This document shows, one piece after another, positions 38,930 through 50,432 of a stretch of 64,000 nucleotides of DNA. The notes beneath the pieces are model-generated. The model saw only the letters and a list, made by a program, of their open reading frames with translations, was not told the DNA's origin and ran no database searches. Every line of letters begins with the position of its first letter. The first letter of the stretch is position 1. Origin of the DNA: Straminergon stramineum (lineage: Eukaryota; Streptophyta; Bryopsida; Hypnales; Calliergonaceae); contig OY987266.1 in the NCBI GenBank assembly GCA_963920665.1, positions 8,685,001 to 8,749,000 on the forward strand, given 5' to 3'. Made by a program: the position numbers and the translations under genes.

Positions 38930-40800
38930 ATGGAAAAATATCTTAGATCTAAGTGTGATATGTTCTTTATGGCTAAGGTTAGCCAAGAGATTGTAGGCTT
39001 AGAAGTTACTATGCCTAGGACTTCTTCTACATCCTCTCCACCTCCTTTCACTCCCTTAATGACATTCAAAAGGCTAATTGGGAATGGAAGGAGGTTTGAT
39101 TTGATTGGTTTGAATTTGATAGGGAATTAGGAAGGATTTTCTATAAGATTTGCAAAGAAAAAGGTGATAAATATATCTATGATAATGAAGGATCAATGAA
39201 CATTAAAGGTTTAGCCTTGCAAGACTATAAAAAATTAATAGAACAAACAAATTTTTTTTGGCAAAACATGGTGGTCAAAAATCTTTGCAATGTGTTGTTG
39301 TAACTACAAATTGCAATTTTCATGAAGCCGTCATGTCCCTTTTTAGGGTTGCCTATATTATAGACAAGGGATGCATACCTTTCCATAAGTTTCGAAGATT
39401 TTGCAATCTCTAGGTTCTATCTTGTAATACACCAATGCCTTTAACATTTTATCATGGTGAGAAAGCATGTGCAAACATGATCTTAAATATTTCAAGTGTA
39501 ATTTAAAGAAAATTTTTAGAAAAGGTAAACGACTCTAAATATTTTAGTCTGATGGACATTTTGTTGTCTTTGTTACTTTCTTGAAGCCAAATTTGCCTAT
39601 AACTTGTTTCTTAGGTTTATTATTGATGATGGGTGGGAGGAAGAATCATTAGATGAAATTTGAGGGCTCCAAGAGTGTGCGAGTTATCTTGTGTTCTCAA
39701 GCTGTGGGAATTCGCCACAAGAGCAGTATGACGTGGCACAATCACTGCTATGTCAGAAAATAATATATTTTAAAATTTTTAAAATTATTTTCAAAATTAT
39801 TTTTTAATTCAGTTTTAATTTTATCAGTAATTTTTAGAAATTTTGGGGAAAATAATATTTTATTTTATTTTTTCCAAAAATTCGGAAATTCAGCCTATTA
39901 TGGGCTAGTTCCCAATTTCTAGCAGCATAGGGAACAATGCAGGGAACAACCTTGAAACGAGCTCTTGGAGCCCTCAAATGTCCCCTAATGTGAAAGATCA
40001 TTTTCTTATTGTTTCATGAATGCTATAAAGATATAGGGGTTCGACATGTCCAAATGGCTTGGATTCAGCTCTAACAAATGTGATTAAATGGTAGGGAAGT
40101 AACCACGATTACTCTTGAATTATCAAAGAGTGGATCTTACAAAAACAAGTTTGCTCATTGTGATTCTATGTTGAATAATTTGTTTGGTTTGGTTTAGAAA
40201 TCCTACCCCCAAAAAACTTTGAGCCCTCAGGAATGAATTGATTGATGCTCAAAAATCCCTAAAAGATATCATAAATTTTGTTGGCTCTCTAGGATGTAAG
40301 CAATGACTACATTATGTGTCTCTTTGGAGTTCATATTAATTTTTTAGCATGATACTCTTCACCTTCAAAATGATGGACTCTACCCCTTTGTTGTTTAGAA
40401 AATTGAACAACTTCAGATTCATATTTCTTTTGTACATCTTAGCTGACATTTTGCACATGTTGTCAAAATTGTCGAAAATCTTCAAAAGTTAACTCGTTGA
40501 CATTTTGTTAATCAAGCATGCTGTGAAGACAAAGATTGATTCAATTAAATTGTATTTTCTTGTTGATTCTTGTGATTTGAATTAAGACACATTCAACTCT
40601 CGTGCAAGTTTTCATATGAATTTGGCCCCCTATTTGGTTACTTTTGTCACTTATATAGTGAAATTTAGGGATCCAAATTTCACAATGTTCAAATTACCAA
40701 GGTCCTTTTCAAGATTGATTTAGAGGTTGCCTTATCATTTTCGAAAATTAATGTCAATTTGTAAGCACTGATGCTTGCGAATATGTGTTTTCTTTGTAAA
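38930..40800 (+). pseudogene. Relic of a hAT-type transposase (ZNF862/KIAA1586-like)
   Basis: Several blocks, in order but in shifting frames, resemble domesticated-type hAT transposases. They are HFVVFVTFLKPNLPITCFLGLL at 39556-39621, ALRNELIDAQKSLKD near 40223-40267, ADILHMLSKLSKIFKS near 40442-40489 and VKTKIDSIKLYFLVDS near 40522-40569, where the family usually reads an acidic VDSCDLNQDTF. In-frame stops and frameshifts are frequent. The reading is broken at 39658-39979 by a small TIR insertion. The element ends were not found. The assignment is by memory of family motifs. Confidence 0.55.
39658..39979. mobile_element. 322-bp TIR element inside the hAT relic
   Basis: The ends are exact 18-bp inverted repeats: ATTTGAGGGCTCCAAGAG at the left and CTCTTGGAGCCCTCAAAT at the right. 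The interior is AT-rich and non-coding. It separates two parts of the transposase relic that would otherwise be near-continuous. No clear target-site duplication outside the repeats was seen, and the superfamily is unknown. Confidence 0.62.
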
Positions 40801-41929
40801 ATGCCATAAAGATTAAGGATTGGAATCACATGACAACTTTAAATTTGGATAGTACTATGAGAATCTTTATAGAAGGGTCAAAGAAAGAAGTTGATTCCGT
40901 ACTTGTAGATGCTATTTAGTTGTGGAAGAATGACTTGAAGTTTTGGTAGTTGTTTACAAATCCAAAAAAATACTTTGTAGAAGTAGGATATGTAGTTGTA
41001 TATATATAAGAAGAAGGTGAAAATCTCTAATTCTAAACTTGTTTGACGTTCCACAACCTTCTCTAAACCACTTTCAACTCAATCTTGGATGAGTTGGGAG
41101 AATAAATGGCCTTCAAAATTGGTGAAGGGCTATATTAGGTTCAAATCTTGGCAAGAATGTAATAAAATTTGGAGTTTACTTTCAAAATTGGCAATCATGT
41201 CTTTGAAAGAGGAAGATTGTAACCTTTGAAAATTTGGATTGGAAGGAAAGTTTCGAGTTAGTATTTGATACTACAGGAAATGAATCAAGAGGTTTTGAAG
41301 GAGAGGATGGAACCCATGCCCTTGGAAACAAATAAACCCAGCTCCTAATACGTCCCGATTGCTGTAGCGCAGTTCAATTAATGGGACGCTTCTTTCGATC
41401 AACTACAATAGGTGAGTCCATGGACCTGACTCACGCACCACGGCAACGTACCTCCAGCTGCTTACCTCGGTGGGTGCGGTTTCTGCAGTTCTGATGGACC
41501 AGCATTAAGTTCACTTCAACAGAAATCCGTGAGCTTTAGACCTGCAGGTGGATCGGAAGATCGATCAGACTCTTAGCCTGCTGCATGCTGCGGGATGGTT
41601 TAATTAACTTAAGCGACATTGATGTACAGTATGTCGAGTAGTCGCACATGGCGGGGTCACAAATTTCCAACTTCAGGATGTCGCCACTTGTGGCTGGTGG
41701 CCTTGTACTCTGCCTTCGCAATGAAATTCCGTTTCATTTTTTTCAAAAAAACCCAAAAAATTTCAGGATGTCAGTTCCTGTGTAGGCACGCTCAATGTCA
41801 GAACAGTTTTGTCACTGCAATCACACTTGCAGGCTTTGCATTGTATTCAGTTAACTTAAACGGTCCTCACAAGATATATGGGCCTTCGACGACTCTTTTC
41901 AAAACATCTAAGGTTCTCCCTGCACCACC
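40801..41929. other. Intergenic DNA before block B
   Basis: AT-rich to about 41320, then a GC-richer patch (41330-41700). No recognisable gene. The frame at 41619-42089 runs into the leader-like part of block B and is not a known protein. Confidence 0.4.
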
Positions 41930-43341
41930 TGGTCTTTCTGTGTGTACACTACGCTGCTTCCACTGGGATTCAACCTGGGATCGGGATTGCGCAAATCGAT
42001 TGAGCTTGAGCGAGGGGTCTTGTTGGTCCCAAGATCGAGTTGAGTTTGTGGGCAATCTGGAGGTGCGTCCAGTGGCAGTCACTGAATGATTCTTGATCCC
42101 AGTTTCGTTGACCCCAGTGCACGAAGCTAGCTACAGGGGTGCTTTCGAAAGCTGTGGATTGCGTGGAGAAGCCGCTGGTTTCTCTGGCATGTTGAGGAAT
42201 TTGCGGTGAGTTTCATTTTGAACGTTGGTAGCGTGTCATTGTGGTTAGGAGAGTGGCATCATGCATGCAAGTGAGATGGGAGTTTTCCTTGTCACTTTCT
42301 CCTTCCTCCTTTTCAAGTTAATTGAAAAAGGCGCTTTGATTCCCAGCGACGGTACGTTGTGTTCTTGGATTCCTTTTCTTTGTGACTTTCTCTTGCTTCA
42401 GCTTTCAAGCAATGGTTCAGTGTATCTGAACTCGTTTCTTCTCGTTGTTTCTGTCTCTACGCCACGTTGCTAGGGTATTCGGCTTGGTCTTAAGACTGCG
42501 CAGAGCATGAGCGAAGAGTCTCGTCAATGCACAAGGGTTTGTGGGCAATCTAAAAGGCCAGTGGCTCTCACTGATTCATGATCCCAGTTTCGTTCAGTGC
42601 TACCAATATTTTTGCTCAGCTCTAGCTCATGTGATTCGTTCGAAAACTTTGGTTGGCTTCAAAGTTGCATTCAGTGGCATCTTGCGGAATTGGTGGTGAG
42701 TTAGGATTTTTGCATGGGAGCATGTGTTGCATGCAAGCAAGTGATGGGAGTTTGCTTCATCACCTTCTCTCTATTTCCTTGCAATTTTCCTCAAAAGAGC
42801 TTTTCCCAGCGCTTGTTGAAAATTTGGTTTCATTTATTTGGGAGGTTGTATAGCGCTTGATTTGCTTCCGATCCGATATTGCGTCGCAATTCTTTCTGGC
42901 GTCCATTTGGTAGCATTTCGTTTACCCCACAAAATAATCTCCAGAGCTCAACTTCAATTGCCTCTATGAACTTCAATTGTTGTGGTTAGCTCACCTAGTT
43001 ATCCCTTGAAAGGCCCTTGGGGTCCCTCCATACAACCTGTATTTAGCTTTATAACTCTTCAATTGTGGTTTAATAGATGAGTTTTCATACATTTTTATTT
43101 ATGTACTATAATGATCATTAATTTACTTTGGATTGAAAAGTATTTGGTTAATGTTTTCTTGATCAAATACCACCAAATACATAATATATTATATGGTTGC
43201 AAAGAGCTTTTAGGCCCTTCTAAGGTTAAAATGTACAGTCTAGTAGGTGAAGTGCTTTCTTGTTAAGCGCATCTCATGGTTGTACAATTTGTGTCCATTT
43301 GACAAGGGCCTAGAAGCTATGCGATCTTCAAGAGAGTAGCC
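41930..43341 (+). repeat. Block B counterpart of the kinase upstream array
   Basis: Corresponds to 29240-30382 of block A. Shared blocks include ACTGGGATT, GAGCTTGAG, GGGGTCTTG, the TGATCCCAGTTTCGTT motif repeated at 42096 and 42579, and GTTCGAAAACTT. It is non-coding. It is interrupted by a 231-bp element at 42999-43229 that block A lacks. Confidence 0.6.
42999..43229. mobile_element. TTAA-family TIR element, 231 bp, absent from block A
   Basis: The left end is TTATCCCTTGAAAGGCCCTT; the right end on the opposite strand is TTAACCTTAGAAGGGCC. In block A the flanks are directly joined (cctagTTcAAattaatgcacag near 30240), which gives both the boundaries and a TTAA-like target. It is non-coding and related in its ends to 37490-37739. 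Confidence 0.62.
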
Positions 43342-45427
43342 ATGGCCAATGAGCCCAACCCACATGCTATCCCAATTTCTACGGAATTTCATTCAACACA
43401 TGTTGAGAGCTTGAAGGTGGCATTGGAAATGGTGTATATAAATGATGAGCAAGCAAATCTGAAGGCAAAGATTGAATTATCGACAGTGCATTGGAGTGAG
43501 TTGGCGAGTTTATATTGTACAACAATAGAGGGTCCAACCATGGACTCCTCTTTCAACTCATTGCCAAAGTGGGTTAATGAAGAAGGAACACAAAAGTGGA
43601 AGTTAGAAGTCATTGAGGGTCCAACATGCACTTGCTTCGGAGTTTGCAAGAGCAATATCATTTAGGGTTCTTCCTTGATGAAAATGATTTGGGACCTAAT
43701 TCTATTCAATGGTTACCTAAGTAGATATGCAATTTTGATGATGGTACTCTTTTTCATTGGGAGTGTGGGTTGAGAAGTAAGACTCCATTTGCAAAGGGAG
43801 GGCAAGTAGAACTCTTCTATGGTCACGTGATAAATATGAGCAACAATAGGAAAAGAGATGTTCTAGTTATGAAGATGTTTAAGGAGGGGACACCCTTGAG
43901 AGACCTTCTCAAACTCTTTCCCATCATTATACTTGCTAATGATGAAACTTGCATTCATGGCATGTTTGGAGCCGACACCTATAGTTTTAATGTTATATTG
44001 GTGCATGATTGTTGAAGTCCACTAGACACTTTGCATTCCTTATGTTGAGAGCTTGGGGGGACTTGCAAAATCTCATTAATGAAAGAATGTTACATTTCAA
44101 CAACTAAGACCCACCATTTCCAAATGATCTAGCTTTTTCTATCATACATCACATTGCCAAGGGTATGATGGAATTGCATGAAAAAGATATTAGGGTGATT
44201 GCAAGAATCACCTGTCGATTTTGTTGCATTTTGCTGATTTTTTGGGGAGTACTTTAAAATTAGAAAATTAATTTTTTTTAAATTAAAAAAATATGACTAA
44301 TGTATATACCTTTAAGATGAAGGTACCCATGGAAGGAATTGCATAGAAAAATTCTCTAAGTAGGAGAACGAGAAAAGTGCTAAGTCTCAAGAAAATACAT
44401 ACCTTGATGTTTTAATTAAGGAGAAATAGTAAAACTAAGTAAATACACAAAATAAAAACTCGACATTTGCAACAACCCTATGGAGATGGTCATTCACCAA
44501 AAAATACACCAAAATAATTTTTTTTATGTTACAAAATGCAAGCAGAAAGAAGCTCACTTTGTAGACTTCCACACCACAAAAAATTAACTATTTTGAAAAT
44601 TCCTTCCTTGAATAGATACAAATCTACTAGAAGACTATTTCATCCAAATTCCAGCTCAAAATCTAGTTTTGGGGGGTTCCAAATAGTACTACAAACCTCC
44701 AAATTGGCAATTGTGACATTGAATTGGGGTCCATTTTTGGATAGTAAATTTTTGAAAATTATGAAAAAAATTAGGGAAGGTATATGATAGTCATGAGTAC
44801 CTTTCTTGTAAATCTTGAGTCATTTGGAGCCAAAACACAAAAGTTATAGGCAAAAAACTAATCAACACACACTGTGTGACACAAAATAGGACAGGTGTTT
44901 CTTGCAATCACCCATTATACATTGGGACCTCAAAGCTACCAATGTATTGGTTTGTAGGATAGGTGATGAATCAAAAATGATAAATGATCCAATTGATCCT
45001 ATCCACTTGTAGCCATATCAATTTGGTTGTAGAATAGCAGATTTTGAATGCTCTATTAGAATTTGGGGAACAAGGTTTCGGAGGGCACCCAAAATATTGA
45101 AAGCCATGAAGAACCAAAATATTTTCCTAAAGCCAGAATTGTTCACCAAACAAGTAGATGTCTATAGTTTTGGAATGACTTGCTATGGGATCTTATCCGG
45201 TTGTTTGCCTTTTGAAGAGCTACGATGAAATGACTATGATGGTGTCATTGGTGGTGCGAGCTAGGCCCATGTTGCCTAGCCAAACCCTCCCTTGGATGGT
45301 GGATTTGGTAAATAGGTGTTGGCACCAAAATCCTTCAATGAGGCCACCATTTGAAGAAATTATAGAGGTTCTTGAACCTTATCTTCTAGATGTGGAAGAA
45401 GTAAAAAGTGAAGAGCAAGACTTTTAG
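43342..45427 (+). pseudogene. Kinase-like pseudogene, block B copy
   Basis: It is paralogous to 30383-31708. It opens MANEPNPHAIPISTEFHSTHVESL and keeps an intact reading at the kinase lysine strand (LVMKMFKEGTPLRDLL) that the A copy has lost. It is broken by a frame change near 43635, by a 721-bp TIR insertion (44193-44913) just before the catalytic loop, by a TAG near 45010 and by a small deletion near 45225. Later motifs include ADFECS (Asp kept, unlike copy A), GTRFRRAP, VDVYSFGMTCYGILSG and RCWHQNPSMRPPFEEI. Both copies share the sequence GATTGTTGAAGTCC near the start of the C-lobe, where a TGG codon would restore the frame, so the gene may already have been broken before it was duplicated. 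Confidence 0.72.
44193..44913. mobile_element. GGGTGATTGCAAG-family TIR element, 721 bp, TSD ATTA
   Basis: The ends are GGGTGATTGCAAGAATCACC and, on the opposite strand, GGGTGATTGCAAGAAACACC. ATTA flanks both sides (44189-44192 and 44914-44917). The block A sequence reads gatATTAtacat with one ATTA, the empty site. It splits the kinase pseudogene. A second copy is at 47195-47953 and a truncated one at 56326. There is no transposase frame, and the superfamily is unknown. Confidence 0.82.
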
Positions 45428-46500
45428 GAATTTTGTTTAGCATTACTTTCAAATTTGATTGTATGAGCTTTTGATGTTTATCATGTTTAGTCTTGTATAT
45501 GGAGTTGTAGGATAATATGGATATTATCATGTATTTACTAGTTGGGAAAAAGATTTCTTAATCTTAATTTGGGTTTAGGAAAAATTTAGAAAACATTTTG
45601 AGTTGTCTAGATAAATCATGTAGGTTTTGAAGATATTTAGGTACATGATTCTTGTAAAGTTCCCAAGTTCTTCTAAAGATTATTCTTTTTATGATGTGTT
45701 GTTTTCTTGATGTGTGCTTTGAGAAGGGAGAAGTTCCTAACACTTTTTTGAAATGTTCAACTTGGAAAGTTTTATGATTAAAGAATATTGTCATAATCTT
45801 TCACAATGGAGGATATAGTTTTAGAGATTTTCACTTAAAACATAGTTCTTATTCAATGTTGTATTAGCCACCACATCATATTGCTAGTTGGAAAGGAGTG
45901 GCACTACAAAGTTGTTGTATGAGACATTTTTTGACCTAAAATGTTCAAGATCTAAAAAGAATTTCCAAGTTCATTCAAATTAAGTCACAAATCAAATTAG
46001 GATGTTTTGAAAATATTTGGCTTCACCTTTCTTAAGAATTTAATATTAAAATAAATTTTGTTTCCTTCACAATTACTATAAAGAAGATAGAAACTTAGGT
46101 TTGATCTTAAATTATCAGATTGCTTATAAGATATTGCAAGATTATATATCAATAAGAAAATAGGGTGAATTCAATGAACAAAAAGTGATTCAATAATCAA
46201 ATGAAAAATCCCTACCAAAAAATAGAATAATGTGTTAAACAGAAAAAATGCAAAGGATTGTCTCTCTATTGATGGCTTAAAACTCAACATTCAAGTAAAT
46301 TAGGTGAATGAAAATGGATCTTGTAAGTTTTGAGACTTGAGACTCACAAGGATAGAGTGTTAAAGACCAATAGTGGTTGTCATGATCATGTCAAGATTAG
46401 TAAATTCATCATTAAATATGATTGGCAAAGCTAAATTTATAATTTCTTCTTGAATAATTATTCTCCTTGTCAATTTTCCAAGCTCTAAATCCTAGACATC
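45428..46500. other. 3' flank of the block B kinase pseudogene
   Basis: Non-coding AT-rich DNA aligning with 31709-32608 and 33187-33430 of block A. It contains the empty site of the CACTA-like element (near 46292). No gene is visible. Confidence 0.6.
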
Positions 46501-49500
46501 ATAGAAATTGCACAGGAATGTTAGAGACCTTTGGCACTCTCATAAGGAATTACTTGTTCACTGAGACACCAACTTATAACACAACACAAACAATACACAC
46601 TTGTTTACTTCACACAATACTGTCTATAGGACCAAAATCTGTTAGAAAGTCAAACTAATCAGGATCTAAGCTAACCCCTAAATGACATAACAATTTTCCT
46701 TAAGACTCTCCAAATCTACATTTTTCATTTTACTAAGCTTCCACGAGGCTGAATAGGTTTCAATGTATTGAGATCTAGAGAGACTTGATACATGAAAATT
46801 ACCCAATTAAAAAAAAAGGTTCAAGGAAAAAAAAGGTTTGTAGAACTCAAGGGCTTTCTAACTTGTAGGATTCTTATGTAGAAACTATACAAAGTACAAT
46901 CCTACCAACAATTGCAATACATTTGCACCTTCACAACCCAAATCAAATGTACATTGTTGATACATGTAAATTGAACTTGATGCATTCATTATAGTTAGTG
47001 CAACGAAGCATTTTGGAACACATCTCCAAAACAATGAAAAGACTAGGAAGTAGAACACAATTGTTCACATGTGTTGGTCTAGATTTGGCATGGACAAAGA
47101 GTAAAGTAAAAATGATTGGCCTACTTCTAAAACAATAGGCACTTCTATAGAACCTCACAACAATAACAATCCTAATTGTTACAACTTTGTATATGGGTGA
47201 TTGTAAGAAACACTTGTCCTATTTTTTGTCCCCTTGCCCTCGGACATTTGTTTTTTTGGTCATAACTTTTCATCGTAAGTCCATTTGTCTTTAAATTTAG
47301 AATGAAAGTACATATAAAAGTTTCACACATTCTAAAATTTTCTATTTTTTTTTAAATTACCTTACTATTTTTAAGGTGCCCTCGATTAGGTGTGTACCTT
47401 GGCCATTTTTTTTTGGGGGGGGGGGTCGAAGTTGTACCCAAAAATGCAAACTGGAAGCCACAAATTGGAGAAGCGGGTGGTGTACTTGCATTCCAATGAT
47501 GGAAGAAGAATTTTTTGGAAAAAACATTTGCATGAGGTGTCTACATGAGACCAAAGTGACCGTTGTTCGCACACATTTTGGGGGCAAGAGAAAATTTTCC
47601 TTGATGAAATTATTGGTGCAATGCAAGAGCAAGCTTGTCTACAAAATATGGTTGTTTTCTAGGAATTTTTTGAATATTTTTTGAATTACTAAAAATGAAA
47701 AGGTCCATAGATCCTTCTTCTGCTATTTTCTATTTCAGTGGCTTCTATAGTACTCCATAGTAGTCTATATTACTCCATAGTATTGTATAGTATTGAATCA
47801 ATAGTTTAGATCTGTAGGCACCCCAAATTGACGGTTGAGATTCGCAGAGGCATGCTAATGTGTAAAATTGATAGTAGTCTATACGACTACTAGTCCTACA
47901 GCCAAAAATCATATTTTTGAGCCAAAAACATGAAGTGTTTCTTGCAATCATCCACATTTCAATGTCACAATTTGGCACTCTAAAACACAAGAATCTACCA
48001 GATAGGACCATATAAGAAGAAGCCATGCATCACAAAGACAAACCTAGCCCTCTAGGAACATAAATGGGAGCCCAAAGGTGCACATTTACAACTAAGCTAC
48101 TAAGATCCTAACATTGTATAGAAACATGAGACAAATGATTTCAAGTTTTCTACCATTCAATATTAGAAACGAGAATAAAAAAGCCCCCCAGTGATTACTA
48201 TATATAGAACTAGATGTCATGATCTTGCTCAAGATTCCAAGATGGAATAGGATCACTTCCATCTTACCGGTGATGAGGGCTCTTCCAAGTGCTTGTCATT
48301 AAGGTTGTCCATGTCATGTCACATCATGACTTCAATATGTCATATGGGATGAAGGGATCCAAACTTGAAGTTCATCATGATAGAATATACTAACTATTTA
48401 GATAGAATATCATAAAATTATTTAAAAGGAATGACATAAATTGAACCAACATGTTAAAAAATAGTGATACATTTGATTTTCATCCATAGTTATCATAAAA
48501 TAATGAAAAAGAAGTCCTAAAATGTTTAAAGCTTAGGGTTTTTATGATCCTAATAGAATCTTGATGTGTCATGACGGATGCAACATGACATCATGACATG
48601 AAAACTCCATATTAGGTCATACTAAACAACTTTGCTTGTCATTGTGCAAATGCAACAACTAGTTCTTTCTTGCCAACAACATGACTACAAGTGGTTATGT
48701 ACTTTTGTTGTTTTAATATTCAAAGTATTGAGGACAAAGAACATCATATCAATAGAATGTAGATAATCTCATTGATCTATTGGTGATCTAATGCTCATTC
48801 ATAGATGCCAAGATACTATCAAGTCAATACCAAGGACTCTAACATCACCCTATTAGTAAGTTCACAACATATGTGTCCCTCTTAGATGACCTACATGAAC
48901 TCCAACGAGGACTTCACAATGGAAAATGTGGCAATCTCATCTTGGGAACACTTGTCACTATCTGCCAACCAGATAATAGAATTGGCTTCCAAGCATTTAT
49001 GGGGATATTGCTTCGCCATCAGTGAACAAAACTTCTCGTGCAAAAAGGGAACAAAAATCTCTCCTCTACCTCCTCGGAGGACATTGTCTTGTAATTCAAT
49101 CAAGCACTGCATCCACCCAGAATGGGAGCCATGAAATGAGCAACAGAAAGGTTCAAAGGTATGTCTTGTGTTTCGGATCCTCTATACGGAAATCTGAGGA
49201 GATCGCAGCAATAGCAGGGGAAATTAAAACGTACTTTAGAGCCGTGCTTCCTTGATGATAATGAAGCATGATCTTCAGGACCAAAAATGAACTCCAGATC
49301 TGGTTGACAAAGGAACAAGGGTAGAAGATCTGCCCTATCTACAAGGATGCATTCAGTCCCCATTATATCAAACTTTAAGAGAACACAAAACTCAAACTTA
49401 TCACACAAGAATTGGTACATCCGAAAAGCCATGAATTTCAAACATTTCTAACTAAATTACCAACCATTTTGTGGTGTTTTAATGCTTATTCAACCGCACA

Positions 49501-49670
49501 AGCAATAAGAAGATTAACCTTCAACTTTTGAAAGCATAGGACCAAAATTTCTCTTGAGAAGAGCAACATGAATTTGACCTCCAATTTCTGATTGCCCTAC
49601 TCCCCTTACAAACCTCTGGTATCATTTCTCCATCACCCTGAGAAGCCTGCACTTTCATTTGATTAGTGAA
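46500..49670 (-). pseudogene. Inverted, intron-containing copy of the 3' half of DDI1 (block B)
   Basis: This is the paralogue of 33430-36200. On the minus strand it keeps copies of exon 10 (about 49565-49655), exon 11 (about 49270-49310 and flanking sequence), exon 12 (49030-49110, readable as DNVLRGGRGEIFVPFL), exon 13 (near 48270-48300), exon 14 (near 48045-48105) and exon 15 (near 46850-46890). It lacks the catalytic and UBA exons, as does copy A. A 759-bp TIR element at 47195-47953 interrupts it. Confidence 0.8.
47195..47953. mobile_element. GGGTGATTGCAAG-family TIR element, 759 bp
   Basis: The left end is GGGTGATTGTAAGAAACACT and the right, on the opposite strand, GGATGATTGCAAGAAACACT. 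The flanks are ATAT and ACAT, consistent with a 4-bp duplication with one change. The block A counterpart (near 34345, acaactctacgtaattcaatg) lacks it. The interior includes a run of G (47415-47426) and a TACTCCATAGTA repeat near 47750-47790. Non-coding. Confidence 0.75.
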
Positions 49671-50432
49671 GAACAATAAAGTTATTACGCACAAGAACAT
49701 AACTTCAACGAAATTGATCCACCTAGATGCACAGAAACTCAAATTGTTCATATTTGAGTTCTCAAAGCTCAAAGAATCCACGCCTGCAAGCACACGCTCA
49801 GAATAGCTTTGGAATCTCAACCCGAGACCCAAAGTGTCCCGAGCTCAAAATCAGAAGTCCACTTTTCAAACCTCATAGTAGATTATTAGAGTACTATTTC
49901 AAAACACATTTCTATGGATCAAATAAAGTACCAAGATTTCATTTCATTTGGTCAAATACCACATACAAGAGAATCTCTGTAAAATAATATATAGGGTCAG
50001 GGCTAGGGTGGCTATATTACATATGATTAGGCTGACTCAGAGAGGTTATTACATTAGGGAGGGTCATTGCATTAATGACATTTGTATGCAACCTAGGCTA
50101 GGATTTGTGCAATCAATATTATCTAAGACTCTCAGAGAGGTTATTACTTTGGAGAATTTTTATTGTATCATCTTCCTTGACGCTTCCAAAATGATCCATT
50201 TGAGCTCCCACAAATATGGAAACAATTACTTGTGGTGGTTGGGGCACTCAATAAGATAGAATGAGGGAAGGAGAACATGGTTACGTTTAAACATGTTGAA
50301 ATACTTTGTTGAAAGAGCCATAACATCCTACTTGGTCTGGGAATCAACAGCTTGCCAGCCCAGTTAGGGCTGGTTGCCATTGATGCCCTAGATGTCCAAG
50401 AACTAGAGGGGGCCTACCAATAGCCTGGACGG

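Noticed and set aside
47415..47426. Run of twelve G residues
   Set aside because: Isolated homopolymer in a TIR element; not enough separated G-tracts to propose a quadruplex.
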